NCBI RefSeq assembly: GCF_004118975.1
Contig: NZ_CP035376.1
Coordinates: 930,001-994,000 of the forward strand
Reading direction: 5' to 3'
Source: Luteimonas sp. YGD11-2
GTDB taxonomy: Bacteria; Pseudomonadota; Gammaproteobacteria; Xanthomonadales; Xanthomonadaceae
Length of the DNA stretch: 64,000 nucleotides
The number at the start of each line of letters is the position of its first letter. The stretch's first letter is position 1. The position numbers and the translations under genes are program-made. The notes under the pieces were generated by a model, which worked only from the letters and a program-made list of their open reading frames with translations, did no database searches and was not told where the DNA came from. Shown here piece after piece: positions 18,065 to 27,690 of this stretch.

Positions 18065-20033
18065 AATCCACCGCATAGCGGCCGCGCCCGGCGGTGACCG
18101 ACTTCAGCTCGGCGGCATAGCCGTCCAGCTCGGAGAGCGGCACCTGCGCGCGGACCACGATCTCCCCGGCATCGCCGCCGTCGGTGCCGTGGATGCGCGC
18201 GCGGCGTGAGGCCAGCCCGCCGCTGATGTCGCCGGTGTGGGCGTCGGGTGCGTGCACCTCCATCTCCACGATCGGCTCCAGCAGTTGCGGATGCGCACGC
18301 GAGACGGCATCCAGGAAGGCCTTGCGGCCCGCGGCGACGAACGCCACCTCCTTGCTGTCGACGGCATGGTGCTTGCCGTCGTGGACCACCACCCGCACGT
18401 CCTGCAGCGGGTAGCCGGCGAGCGCGCCTTCCTTCAGCACCTGGCGCACGCCTTTCTCGACCGCGGGCAGGAACTGCCCGGGGATCACGCCGCCCTTGAC
18501 CTCGTCGACGAATTCGAAGCCGGCCCCACGCGGCAATGGCTCCACGCGCAGGAACACTTCGCCGAACTGGCCGGCACCGCCGGTCTGCTTCTTGTGGCGA
18601 TGGTGCCCTTCCGCCGGCGCGGAAATCGTTTCGCGGTAGGCGATGCGCGGCGCGCGCGTCTCCACCTCCAGGCCGTGGCGTTCGCCCAGGCGCTGCAGCT
18701 GCACCCGCAGGTGCAGGTCGGACAGCCCGCGGATCACCGTTTCGTGCGTCTCCTCGTCCTGCTCGACCCGGAAGCACGGGTCCTCCTCCGCCAGCCGCTG
18801 CAGCGCGATCGCGAGCTTCTGCTCCTGGCCCTTGCGTGCGGGCGTGACCGCAAGCCCGAACATCGGCTGTGGAAAGCCGGGCGGCGCGAGGTGGATGTGG
18901 TCCTCGTCGTGGCTGTCGTGCAGCACGGCATCGAAGTGCAGCTCCTCGACCCTGGCCACCGCGGCGATGTCGCCGGGCACGGCGGCGTCGATCTCGATGT
19001 GGTCCCTGCCATGGATGCGGAACAGATGGGCGACGCGGAACGGCTTGCGGCCATCATCGACCAGCAGCTGGCTGTCGCGACGCACGGTGCCCTGGTACAC
19101 CCGGAAGATGCCGAGCTTGCCGACGAACGGGTCGTGGACGATGCGGAACACGTCGGCAACGACATGCGCCGCCGGATCGGGCGTGAGCTGCAGCGGTCGG
19201 GCGTCCGCGCGGGTGCCGGCCACGAACGGCGGCGGATTGGCTTCGCCGGGGTGCGGCAGCAGCTCGCGGATGGTAGCCAGCAACGCGTCCACGCCAACGC
19301 CGGTACGTGCCGACACGAAGCACACCGGCACCAGGTGGCCTTCGCGCATGCACCGCTCGAAGGCGTCGTGCAGTGCCGTCGTCGACAGGCCGTCCTCGCC
19401 GCGCTCGAGGTAGCGGTCCATCACGGTCTCTTCGATCTCGACGACCTGGTCGAGCACCCGCTGGTGCCAGTCACCGACCGGTCCGAGGTCGCTGTTGCCT
19501 TCGCGCAGGCGGAAACAGTCGACCACGCGCTGGCCGCCGTCGGCCGGCAGGTTGAGCGGCAGCACCTCGGGGCCGAAGGCCTCGCGCAGGGCGTCGAGCA
19601 CGCGCGCAGGGTCGGCGCCTTCGGCATCGATGCGGTTGACGACCAGCATCCGGCACAGGCCGCGCCCGGCGGCGCGCGCCATCAGCCGGCGGGTGCCGTG
19701 TTCCACGCCACGCACCGCGTCGACGACGATCGCCGTGGTGTCGACGGCCGCCAGCGCCGCCAGCGCAGGGCCGCGAAAGTCGGGATATCCGGGGGTGTCG
19801 ATGAGGTTGACGTGGACGCCGGCATGGTCGAACGAGGCCAGCGCGGCATCGATCGAATGGCCACGTTCGCGCTCGATCGGATCATGGTCGGACACGGTGT
19901 TGCCGCGTTCGATGGTGCCTGCCGTTGCAATCGCGCCACCGGCGTGCAGCAGGGCTTCGAACAGCATGGTCTTGCCGGTGCCGGGGTGGCCTGCGAGGGC
20001 GAGGTTGCGGATGGCTTCGGTGCTGTGGGACAT
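17985..20033 (-). CDS. Elongation factor G-like GTPase (FusA2 type)
   Basis: This 682-residue protein has the full EF-G domain order: GTPase (P-loop GHPGTGKT at 15-22, G3 DTPGYPDF), domain II, and domains III-V with the HKKQTGGAGQFGEV motif and ISGGLASRRARIHG. It is a paralogue, not the translocase itself. The G4 motif reads NRID (133-136) instead of the usual NKxD, and switch I is shortened. Such proteins occur alongside the main EF-G, and their role is unclear (ribosome binding without translocation has been reported for some). No tuf or rps genes are nearby, which supports paralogue status. The start at 20033 gives the P-loop the normal distance from the N-terminus. Confidence 0.88.
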   Translation of the reverse strand: MSHSTEAIRNLALAGHPGTGKTMLFEALLHAGGAIATAGTIERGNTVSDHDPIERERGHSIDAALASFDHAGVHVNLIDTPGYPDFRGPALAALAAVDTTAIVVDAVRGVEHGTRRLMARAAGRGLCRMLVVNRIDAEGADPARVLDALREAFGPEVLPLNLPADGGQRVVDCFRLREGNSDLGPVGDWHQRVLDQVVEIEETVMDRYLERGEDGLSTTALHDAFERCMREGHLVPVCFVSARTGVGVDALLATIRELLPHPGEANPPPFVAGTRADARPLQLTPDPAAHVVADVFRIVHDPFVGKLGIFRVYQGTVRRDSQLLVDDGRKPFRVAHLFRIHGRDHIEIDAAVPGDIAAVARVEELHFDAVLHDSHDEDHIHLAPPGFPQPMFGLAVTPARKGQEQKLAIALQRLAEEDPCFRVEQDEETHETVIRGLSDLHLRVQLQRLGERHGLEVETRAPRIAYRETISAPAEGHHRHKKQTGGAGQFGEVFLRVEPLPRGAGFEFVDEVKGGVIPGQFLPAVEKGVRQVLKEGALAGYPLQDVRVVVHDGKHHAVDSKEVAFVAAGRKAFLDAVSRAHPQLLEPIVEMEVHAPDAHTGDISGGLASRRARIHGTDGGDAGEIVVRAQVPLSELDGYAAELKSVTAGRGRYAVDFSHYEPAPPQVQKRLAEAWNPRRDED

Positions 20034-20296
20034 GGACGCGACTCCGTGGCTGTCGGCCCGGGGGCCAGGACGCGGCCCGGGCCGCGCAGGAGGCGTCATG
20101 GCTGTCCGCGTGTGTCACCGCGGCGCGGATCGGCCGGCGGTGCGGGCCGCTGCAGACGGCCTGCAGGCGGGCGGTCATGGCCCGTCGACGATAGCCCGCG
20201 ACCCCGCCGAAAACCCGTTGCGACGCAGCACGTGCGCACCTCGCTAACAACCCGGCGCCTAGGCTGGGCGGCACATCCACACCGAGGACGACCACG

Positions 20297-20731
20297 ATGG
20301 GTATTTCGCGCAAGGCCCGCGCCCGCTGGGAAGGCGACCTGAAATCCGGCGGCGGCACGCTGGACACGCCGCAGAGCGGCCTGATGACCGGCACCCGTTA
20401 CGGCTTCAACAGCCGGTTCGGCGAGGAGAAGGGCACCAACCCCGAGGAGCTGATCGCCGCCGCGCATGCGGGCTGCTTCACGATGGCACTGGCCGCCAAG
20501 TTGAGCGACGCCGGGCATGCACCGGACTCCATCGACACCGAAGCCAGGGTCGACCTGTCGATGGAAGGCGGCCCGACCATGAGCGCGATCACCCTCACCA
20601 CCCGCGCGCGGGTGCCGGGCATCGATCCGGTGAAGTTCCGCGCACTGGCCGATGATGCCAAGCAGAACTGCCCGGTTTCCAAGGCGCTTTCCGCGGTGTC
20701 GATCACCCTCGAGGCCGAGCTGCTCGACTGA
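20297..20731 (+). CDS. osmC: OsmC/Ohr family peroxiredoxin-like protein
   Basis: This 144-residue protein has both catalytic cysteines of the OsmC family: C60 in AAHAGCFTMAL and C125 in QNCPVSKAL. It probably reduces organic hydroperoxides with a dithiol or lipoyl partner. The N-terminal segment (MGISRKARARWEGDLK) is OsmC-like rather than Ohr-like. It stands alone, and a large hairpin follows. Confidence 0.92.
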   Translation: MGISRKARARWEGDLKSGGGTLDTPQSGLMTGTRYGFNSRFGEEKGTNPEELIAAAHAGCFTMALAAKLSDAGHAPDSIDTEARVDLSMEGGPTMSAITLTTRARVPGIDPVKFRALADDAKQNCPVSKALSAVSITLEAELLD

Positions 20732-20769
20732 CCACAGGCGCGCGCAGCGTGGATCGCACGCTGCACGGC

Positions 20770-20828
20770 GCACGACGCGGCGCAGGAGCGGACTGATCCG
20801 GGTCCTGCCGCGTCGTGCGACGTGCCGA
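20770..20828 (+). terminator. Large hairpin after osmC
   Basis: GCACGACGCGGC with GCAGG pairs against CCTGC with CGCGTCGTGC through about 16 bp with one bulge and a loop of about 26 bases. There is no T-run. It is the main structure between osmC and the amidohydrolase gene. Confidence 0.45.
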
Positions 20829-20897
20829 TCGTCGTGATTGCCGCGGGACGCCGCGCGCGTCCATAGTCTGCGCTCGCGACGATCGAGGGGTTGGGGA

Positions 20898-22598
20898 ATG
20901 CGTGGAACCATGAAGGGCCCGGCGACGGGCATGCGGGCCGGCGTGCTCGCCTGCCTGTTGGCGACACCGTCGGCGTTTGCCGCGGAGCACACCATGCTGG
21001 TCGGTGCGCGCATCCACACGATGGATCCGCAGCAGCCGCAGGCCGAGGCAATGGTGTGGAACGCCGACGGCGTGCTGGTCGATATCGGCAGCGCCGCGAC
21101 GCTGCGAAGCCGCCATCCGCAGGCCGAGGTCATCGACGCGGATGGCGCGGTGGTGGTGCCGGGCCTCATCGATGCGCATGCGCACCTGATGGGCCTGGGG
21201 CTCGCCCTGCTGCGTGCCGACCTGGTCGGCGCGAGCAGCAGGGATGAGGTGGTCGCGCGGCTGACCGCATTCGCCCGCGAGCTGCCCGACGGCGCATGGC
21301 TGCTGGGCAACGGCTGGGACCAGAACCTGTGGCCCGACACCGCGTTCCCCACCGCCGCCGACCTCGACGCCGCGTTCCCGGACCGCCCGGTGTGGCTGCG
21401 GCGGATCGATGGCCATGCCGGCTGGGCCAACAGCGCGGCGATGCGTGCCGCCGATGCCGCAGGCGCCCGCCTTGCCGATGCCGCCGACCCGCAGGGTGGG
21501 CGCATCGTGCGCGAATCGGGTGCACCCACCGGAGTGTTCATCGACGAGGCGATGGGCCTGATCGAGGCCGCGATCCCCGCGCTGTCGGCGGATGACAACG
21601 CGCGCGCGCTGGAGCTGGCGCTGGACGCCGCGGTCCGCAACGGCCTGACCGGCGTGCACGACATGGGCGTTTCGCGCGAAGGCCTGGCGCTGTACCGGCA
21701 GTTCGCCGATGCCGGTCGCCTGCCGCTGCGCGTGTCGGCCTACGCCGACGGCGAGGGTGCGGCACTCGATGACCTCTGCAGCAACGGTCTGTACGCCCAC
21801 GATGGCGGCCGCCTGCAGATGCGCGGGGTCAAGCTCTACATCGATGGCGCGCTGGGCAGCCGTGGCGCGGCCCTGCTTGCGGACTACAGCGACGACCATG
21901 GCAACACCGGCCTGCTGGTGACCGACCCCGACGCCTTCCGCGCCACCGTGGCCAAGGCCGCGGGTTGCGGCGTGCAGGTGGCCTCGCATGCGATCGGCGA
22001 TCGTGGCAACCGGCTGGTGCTCGATACCTACGAGGCGGCGCTGCCGCAGGCCGCCGATGGCCCGCGCTGGCGCGTGGAGCACGCGCAGATCGTGGCCGTC
22101 GAGGACATCCCGAGGTTCTCGCGGATGGACGTGATCGCATCGATGCAGCCCACCCATGCCACGTCGGACATGCCCTGGGCCGGCGCACGCCTGGGCGATG
22201 AACGCCTGGCCGGTGCGTATGCATGGCGGAAGCTGCTCGACAGCGGCGCGCGCCTCGCGCTGGGTTCCGACTTCCCGGTCGAACAGGTGGATCCGCGGCT
22301 GGGCCTGTATGCCGCCGCCACCCGCCAGGACCTGGACGGACAGCCGCCGGGCGGTTGGCTTGCCGACCAGAAGCTCACCGCCGTCGAAGCACTGCGCGGT
22401 TTCACCGCTGACGCGGCCTATGCCAGTTTCGACGAGGCCCACGTGGGCCAGCTGCGCACCGGCATGCGCGCGGATTTCCTGATCGTCGAGGACGATCCGC
22501 TGGCGATGCCGGTCGGGCGCCTGCACGCGCTGCGGCTGCGTTCGACCTGGGTCGACGGCACGCCGGTGTACGAGGCGGGCCAGGCGCCGCGCGACTGA
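20898..22598 (+). CDS. Exported amidohydrolase family protein (YtcJ-like)
   Basis: This 566-residue metallo-dependent hydrolase has an N-terminal signal peptide (about 1-29, ending AFA). The amidohydrolase fold starts with the metal motif DAHAHL (near residue 93), and a late Asp metal ligand sits in GSDFPVEQVDP. Middle motifs GNGWDQNLWP and KLYIDGALGSRGAA are typical of the YtcJ/COG1574 group. The substrate is unknown. Its export to the periplasm is inferred from the signal peptide. ATG 20898 or 20910 would give nearly the same signal peptide. It converges on the PhzF gene at 22638. Confidence 0.88.
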   Translation: MRGTMKGPATGMRAGVLACLLATPSAFAAEHTMLVGARIHTMDPQQPQAEAMVWNADGVLVDIGSAATLRSRHPQAEVIDADGAVVVPGLIDAHAHLMGLGLALLRADLVGASSRDEVVARLTAFARELPDGAWLLGNGWDQNLWPDTAFPTAADLDAAFPDRPVWLRRIDGHAGWANSAAMRAADAAGARLADAADPQGGRIVRESGAPTGVFIDEAMGLIEAAIPALSADDNARALELALDAAVRNGLTGVHDMGVSREGLALYRQFADAGRLPLRVSAYADGEGAALDDLCSNGLYAHDGGRLQMRGVKLYIDGALGSRGAALLADYSDDHGNTGLLVTDPDAFRATVAKAAGCGVQVASHAIGDRGNRLVLDTYEAALPQAADGPRWRVEHAQIVAVEDIPRFSRMDVIASMQPTHATSDMPWAGARLGDERLAGAYAWRKLLDSGARLALGSDFPVEQVDPRLGLYAAATRQDLDGQPPGGWLADQKLTAVEALRGFTADAAYASFDEAHVGQLRTGMRADFLIVEDDPLAMPVGRLHALRLRSTWVDGTPVYEAGQAPRD

Positions 22599-22637
22599 CC
22601 TGCGCGTTGCCACCGCACGCCCGGGTGGGCGGGCGTC

Positions 22638-23522
22638 TCAGCCCGCCCAGTCCAGCGTGCCCTCGATGACGAAGGCGACCCGGCCACCCGACCAGACCTC
22701 GCCTTCGTCGTCGATCTGCAGCTGCAGCCGCGCGTCATACCCGACCTCGCGGCCCTGACTGACGACGTAGTGGCGCTTGCCGCCCGGCAGCGCATCGCGC
22801 GATGCCAGCCACGCGGCGAGCGTCGCATTGGCGGCGCCCGAGGCCGCGTCCTCGAACTGCGCCGGCGCGCCGACCCAGGCGCGCACCACCAGATCCCAGG
22901 GGTTGCCGGCATCGGCGCGCGCATAGGCGCACAGCCCCATGGCCGCGGTGGATTCGGCCAGCGTGCCGATCGCGTTCCAGTCCGGCTGCGCCTCGCGCAG
23001 GCTGCGTTCGTCGGCAAGCTCGGCCAGCCACCAGCGACGGCCGCCATCCACCAGCGCCGGCGGCAGCGCACCGGGCGGCAGGCCGTCGAGTGCACTGCGC
23101 AGGCGCGGATCATCGCGCTCCGCGGTTTCGACCACGCGCGCCTTCGGCGTGCGTACGGCGACGGTGCGTTCATTGCCGGTGCCGGTCACCCGCAATGGCA
23201 GCCGGCCGGCGATGCCGTCCTGCCAGACGAGTCCGTCGGCGTCCGGCGCGATGCGTCCCGCGGCGAGCAGCGCCTGCGCGGTGCCGACGCTGGGGTGGCC
23301 GGCGAACGGCACTTCGCGGCGCGGGCTGAACATGCGGATGCGGTAGTCGCTGCCGGCGTCCGGCGCGAACACGAAGGTGGTTTCCGGCAGCCGCGTCCAG
23401 CGCGCGATCGCCTGCATGGTCGCGTCATCGAGACCCCCGGCATCGAACACCACGGCGAGGGGGTTGCCTGCGCCGGGGCGGTCGGCGAAGACATCGAGCT
23501 GGACGAAGCGGCGGGCGGTCAT
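22638..23522 (-). CDS. PhzF family isomerase
   Basis: This 294-residue protein has the two-lobed diaminopimelate-epimerase-like fold of the PhzF family. The N-terminal pattern FVQLDVFADRPGAGNPLAVV, with LPETTFVF and MFSPRREVPFAGHPSVGTA, is diagnostic. The conserved Glu of LPETTF is the PhzF catalytic residue. PhzF in phenazine synthesis isomerises DHHA; most other members have no known substrate. No phenazine genes are nearby. The start at 23522 is the first Met of the conserved N-terminus. Confidence 0.9.
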   Translation of the reverse strand: MTARRFVQLDVFADRPGAGNPLAVVFDAGGLDDATMQAIARWTRLPETTFVFAPDAGSDYRIRMFSPRREVPFAGHPSVGTAQALLAAGRIAPDADGLVWQDGIAGRLPLRVTGTGNERTVAVRTPKARVVETAERDDPRLRSALDGLPPGALPPALVDGGRRWWLAELADERSLREAQPDWNAIGTLAESTAAMGLCAYARADAGNPWDLVVRAWVGAPAQFEDAASGAANATLAAWLASRDALPGGKRHYVVSQGREVGYDARLQLQIDDEGEVWSGGRVAFVIEGTLDWAG

Positions 23523-23716
23523 GGCAGGGGGCGGCGTGAGGGCCGCGCAGCTTACCAACCGGCGCCCACCACGGCCCCGGCAGCAGACGTCGCCGATGGC
23601 ATCGGGTCAGCTTCGACCTGCCTGTGTTGCAGGTGTCGACCGCCGCTGCTGCGTGCGATTCCATAGAATGTCGCGCTTCGCGCGCCGCTTGCGCGCCCGC
23701 CCCGTCCAGGACCCCG

Positions 23717-26332
23717 ATGGCTTCCACTTCCTCCTCCCCGCGCTGGATCGTGCTCAAGTTCGGCGGCACCAGCGTCTCCGAGCGCACGCGCTGGGACACC
23801 GTCGGCCGGCTCGCGCGCGAGCGCCATGAACGCGGCGGGGCGCGCGTGCTGGTGGTGGTCTCGGCCTTGTCCGGTGTGACCAACGCGCTGCAGGCGATCG
23901 CCGAAGGCGCGGACGACCCGGGCGGCCGCATGCAGGCGCTGGTCGAACGTCATCGCGTGTTCGCCGGGACTCTCGGGCTGGATGCCGATGAAGTGCTTGG
24001 CGAGCGGCTGGCGGCGCTGCGTGCGCTGGCCACCGATGCACGTGCGCAGGCGCGGCCGTACGACTGGCAGGCCGAGGTGCTGGCGCAGGGCGAGCTGCTG
24101 TCCTCGACCCTGGGCGCCGCCTACCTGGGCAGCCAGGGCCTCGACTTCGGCTGGACCGACGCACGCAACTGGATCGATGCGCTGGAACTGCCGCACCAGA
24201 GCGACTGGGCGCGCCGGCTGGCGGTGAGCTGCCAGCGCGAGGCCGACGACGCCTGGCGCGCCCGCTTCGACGCCCACAGCGATGCGCCGATGCTGCTGAC
24301 ACAGGGCTTCATCGCGCGGCATGGCGATGGCGGCACCGCGATCCTCGGCCGCGGCGGCTCGGATACCTCCGCGGCACTGTTCGGCGCACTGCTGCGCGCG
24401 CAGCGCGTGGAGATCTGGACCGACGTGCCCGGCATGTTCAGCGCCAACCCGCGCGAGGTGCCGGATGCGCGCCTGCTGACCCGGCTCGATTACGCCGAGG
24501 CGCAGGAAATCGCCACCACCGGGGCCAAGGTGCTGCATCCGCGCGCACTAGGGCCCTGCCGCACGGCGGGCGTGCCGCTGGCGATCCTCGACACCGGCCG
24601 CCCGGAGCTGCCGGGCACGCTGATCGAGGCCAGCGTCGACCCGGTGCCCGGGGTCAAGGCGATCAGCCGCCGCAACGGCATCGTGCTGGTGTCGATGGAA
24701 ACGGTGGGCATGTGGCAGCAGGTCGGCTTTCTCGCCGACGTGTTCGAGCGCTTCCGCGCGCATGGCCTGTCGGTGGACCTCATCGGTTCGTCGGAAACCA
24801 ACGTCACCGTCTCGCTCGATCCCAGCGACAATCTGGTGAGCACCGACGTGCTGGCGCGGCTGTCGGACGATCTCGCGCAGTTCTGCCGGGTCAAGGTGAT
24901 CGCACCGTGCGCGGCGATCACCCTGGTCGGGCGCGGCATGCGCTCGCTGCTGCACAAGCTCTCCGACGTGTGGGCGACGATGGGCCGCGAGCGCGTGCAC
25001 CTGATCTCGCAGTCCTCCAACGACCTCAACCTCACCTTCGTCATCGACGAGGCCGATGCCGATGGCCTGCTGCCCGAACTGCATGCCGAGCTGATCGACA
25101 GCGAGGCGATGCCGGTGCGCGAGACCCGCGTGTTCGGCCCGCGCTGGCGCGAGATCGACGGCCAGCTGCGTCGTCGTCCGCAGCCGTGGTGGCAGGCGCG
25201 TCGCGACGGGCTGCTGGCGCTGGCCGCCGGGGCAACGCCGCGCTATGTCTACGACCTCGCCACAGTGCGTGCGCGTGCGCGTGCGCTGGCCGCGGTCACC
25301 CCGGTCGATCGCCGCTACTACGCGATCAAGGCCAATCCGCATCCCGCGATCCTGCGGCTGCTGGTGGATGAAGGCTTCGGCCTCGAGTGCGTGTCACAGG
25401 GCGAGATGGCGCATGTGTTCGCGACCATCCCGGACCTCGCGCCGGAGCGGGTGCTGTTCACGCCGAGCTTCGCGCCGATCGAGGAATACGCCGCCGCGTT
25501 CGCGCGCGGCGTCACGGTGACGCTCGACAATGTCGAGGCGCTGATGCGCTGGCCGGACGTATTCCGCGGCCGCACGTTGTGGCTGCGAGTGGACCTCGGC
25601 CGTGGCGAAGGCCACCACGAGAAGGTGATGACCGGAGGGCTGGCGTCGAAGTTCGGCCTGCCGGTCGACCGCATCGGCGCGTTCCTCGCCGCCGCGCGCC
25701 CGCTCGGCGTGCGCATCAGCGGCCTGCACGCGCACCTCGGCAGCGGCGTCGATACGCCCGAGCACTGGCGTTCGGTCTGCGACGAGCTTGGAGGGATCGC
25801 CGAGCGCATCGGCAGCATCCTCACGATCGACATCGGTGGTGGCCTGCCGATCCCGTACCGCGACGAGGACGAGCCGTTCGACCTCGAGGCCTGGAGCGCA
25901 GGGCTGGCCGAGGTCAAGGCCGCCTATCCGGGTTATCTGCTGGCAATCGAGCCAGGCCGCTACCTGGTCGCCGAAGCGGGTGCGCTGCTGCTGACCGTCA
26001 CCCAGGTGGTGGAGAAGAGTGGCATCCGCCGCGTCGGCGCCGACGCCGGCATGAACGCATTGATGCGGCCCGCGCTCTACGACGCCTGGCACGACGTGCA
26101 CAACCTGTCGCGGCTCGACGATACGGACACCGCGGAGTTCGACGTGGTCGGCCCGATCTGCGAGTCCAGCGACGTGCTCGGCCGCCGCCGCCTGCTGCCC
26201 GCGGCCACCCAGCCCGGCGACGTGCTGCTGGTGGCCGATGCCGGCGCCTACGGCCATGCGATGGCCAACACCTACAACATGCGCGAACTGCCCGGCCAGG
26301 CCGTGCTACCCGTGCAGGGAGGAACCCCGTGA
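23717..26332 (+). CDS. lysAC: Bifunctional aspartate kinase / diaminopimelate decarboxylase
   Basis: This 871-residue fusion joins the first and last steps of lysine synthesis. The aspartate kinase part (about 1-465) starts KFGGTSVSE and has DVPGMFSANPR and two ACT-type regulatory segments (about 320-465) where lysine feedback would act. The decarboxylase part (about 490-871) has the PLP lysine K538 (YAIKANPHP), HLGSGVDTPEHW, the Gly-rich loop DIGGGLPIPY, EPGRYLVAEAG and the active-site Cys segment PICESSDVLG. The fused gene is known from Xanthomonas and Xylella. ATG 23717 begins directly before the kinase fold. A TAGAAT -10-like sequence lies near 23664. The stop overlaps the next gene's GTG (GTGA), so it is coupled with murL. 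Confidence 0.95.
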   Translation: MASTSSSPRWIVLKFGGTSVSERTRWDTVGRLARERHERGGARVLVVVSALSGVTNALQAIAEGADDPGGRMQALVERHRVFAGTLGLDADEVLGERLAALRALATDARAQARPYDWQAEVLAQGELLSSTLGAAYLGSQGLDFGWTDARNWIDALELPHQSDWARRLAVSCQREADDAWRARFDAHSDAPMLLTQGFIARHGDGGTAILGRGGSDTSAALFGALLRAQRVEIWTDVPGMFSANPREVPDARLLTRLDYAEAQEIATTGAKVLHPRALGPCRTAGVPLAILDTGRPELPGTLIEASVDPVPGVKAISRRNGIVLVSMETVGMWQQVGFLADVFERFRAHGLSVDLIGSSETNVTVSLDPSDNLVSTDVLARLSDDLAQFCRVKVIAPCAAITLVGRGMRSLLHKLSDVWATMGRERVHLISQSSNDLNLTFVIDEADADGLLPELHAELIDSEAMPVRETRVFGPRWREIDGQLRRRPQPWWQARRDGLLALAAGATPRYVYDLATVRARARALAAVTPVDRRYYAIKANPHPAILRLLVDEGFGLECVSQGEMAHVFATIPDLAPERVLFTPSFAPIEEYAAAFARGVTVTLDNVEALMRWPDVFRGRTLWLRVDLGRGEGHHEKVMTGGLASKFGLPVDRIGAFLAAARPLGVRISGLHAHLGSGVDTPEHWRSVCDELGGIAERIGSILTIDIGGGLPIPYRDEDEPFDLEAWSAGLAEVKAAYPGYLLAIEPGRYLVAEAGALLLTVTQVVEKSGIRRVGADAGMNALMRPALYDAWHDVHNLSRLDDTDTAEFDVVGPICESSDVLGRRRLLPAATQPGDVLLVADAGAYGHAMANTYNMRELPGQAVLPVQGGTP

Positions 26333-27690
26333 GCCAGGCCTTCGACCGCGACGCGATCCAGAGCTTCCGTTTCGTCGACTGCGGCTTCGATGCCGGCAGC
26401 GGCGTCGCCCGGCTGGTCTACGCCTTCGACGACGGCCCGGAGCTGGTGGAGACGGTCACCGTGCCCGGCGCTCCGTTCGCACTGGATGCGGCGCGTGCGG
26501 CGGCAGTGCAGCGCGCCACGCGGCTGCTGCACCTGATCGCCGGCGTCAGCTACTACAAGGCGGCGGTGCCCGGCACCATCCACATCGACGGCTATGCCAT
26601 CGATGCCGCGACCGCGGCACTGCTGGACGACGTCTACCTGCATGGCCTCGGCGAATTCGCCTACCGCAACGGGCTCGACCTGCGCGGCCGGATCCGCTTT
26701 CCGGTTGATGACCCCGGTGGCGACGGGCAGGCATCCGCGCTGGGCCTGCGCGAACACGCGCTGGTGGCGATCGGTGGTGGCAAGGATTCGCTGGTGTCCA
26801 TCGAGGCGCTGCGCGATGCAGGCGTCGCGCAGACCGTCAGCTGGATCGGCGGTTCGCAGCTGATCCGCGCCTGCGCCGAGCGCACCGGCCTGCCGACGCT
26901 CAACATCCAGCGCGAGCTTGCGCCGGAGCTGTTCGACTACAACCGGCACGGTGCGTACAACGGCCATATCCCGGTCACCGCGATCAATTCCGCGATCCTC
27001 GCACTCGCCGCGCTGGTGCTCGACGCAGACCAGGTGGTGTTCTCCAACGAGCGCTCCGCCAGTTACGGCAGCCTGATCGAGGGCTCGGGCGAGGTGAACC
27101 ACCAGTGGTCGAAGGGCTGGGCGTTCGAACAGGCCTTTGGCGGATACCTGCAGCGGTTCGTCGCCGCCGACCTCACGTACTACTCGCTGCTGCGGCCGCT
27201 GTCGGAGCTGGCGGTGGCGCGGCAGTTCGCGCGCATCGACCGTTACGACGCGCACTTCTCCAGCTGCAACCGCAACTTCCACCTGCTGGGCGAGCGCCCG
27301 GTCAACCGCTGGTGCGGGGTGTGCCCGAAGTGCCATTTCGTGTTCCTGGCGCTGGCGCCGTTCATGCCCAAGCCGCGGCTGGTGGCGATCTTCGGCCGCA
27401 ACCTGCTCGACGATGCCTCGCAGGTGCCGGGTTACGACGCGCTGATCGAATACCGCGACCACAAGCCGTTCGAATGCGTCGGCGAAGCGCGCGAGTCGCG
27501 CGCGGCGCTGGCCGCACTGGCGGCACGACCGGAATGGCGCGAGGACGCGATCGTCGAGCGCTTCGCCCGTGAGATCGCGCCACAGCTCGACGGCGCCGGT
27601 GCCGATGTCGCGCGGCTGCTGGAACTCGAGGGGGAGCACCGCATCCCCGCCGCGCTGTGGGAGCGGTTGCGTGCACGCTTCGCCGCCTGA
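26329..27690 (+). CDS. murL: UDP-MurNAc-L-Ala-L-Glu epimerase MurL
   Basis: This 453-residue protein matches MurL, the ATP-dependent epimerase that turns UDP-MurNAc-L-Ala-L-Glu into the D-Glu form, discovered in Xanthomonas oryzae. It has a PP-loop-like ATP motif, GGGKDS at 149-154. A Cys cluster follows at WCGVCPKC (about residue 328). Starting at GTG 26329 gives overlap GTGA with lysAC. The ribosome-binding site AGGGAGG lies just before it. The next gene is murD2, the ligase that makes its substrate, and the two overlap by 20 bases. That order is the described murL-murD2 pair. Confidence 0.93.
   Translation: MSQAFDRDAIQSFRFVDCGFDAGSGVARLVYAFDDGPELVETVTVPGAPFALDAARAAAVQRATRLLHLIAGVSYYKAAVPGTIHIDGYAIDAATAALLDDVYLHGLGEFAYRNGLDLRGRIRFPVDDPGGDGQASALGLREHALVAIGGGKDSLVSIEALRDAGVAQTVSWIGGSQLIRACAERTGLPTLNIQRELAPELFDYNRHGAYNGHIPVTAINSAILALAALVLDADQVVFSNERSASYGSLIEGSGEVNHQWSKGWAFEQAFGGYLQRFVAADLTYYSLLRPLSELAVARQFARIDRYDAHFSSCNRNFHLLGERPVNRWCGVCPKCHFVFLALAPFMPKPRLVAIFGRNLLDDASQVPGYDALIEYRDHKPFECVGEARESRAALAALAARPEWREDAIVERFAREIAPQLDGAGADVARLLELEGEHRIPAALWERLRARFAA

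Noticed and set aside
23559..23716. A lysine riboswitch before lysAC
   Set aside because: The 158-base leader lacks the conserved lysine-aptamer core; only a short hairpin (GACCTGC/GCAGGTC near 23616-23635) is visible.
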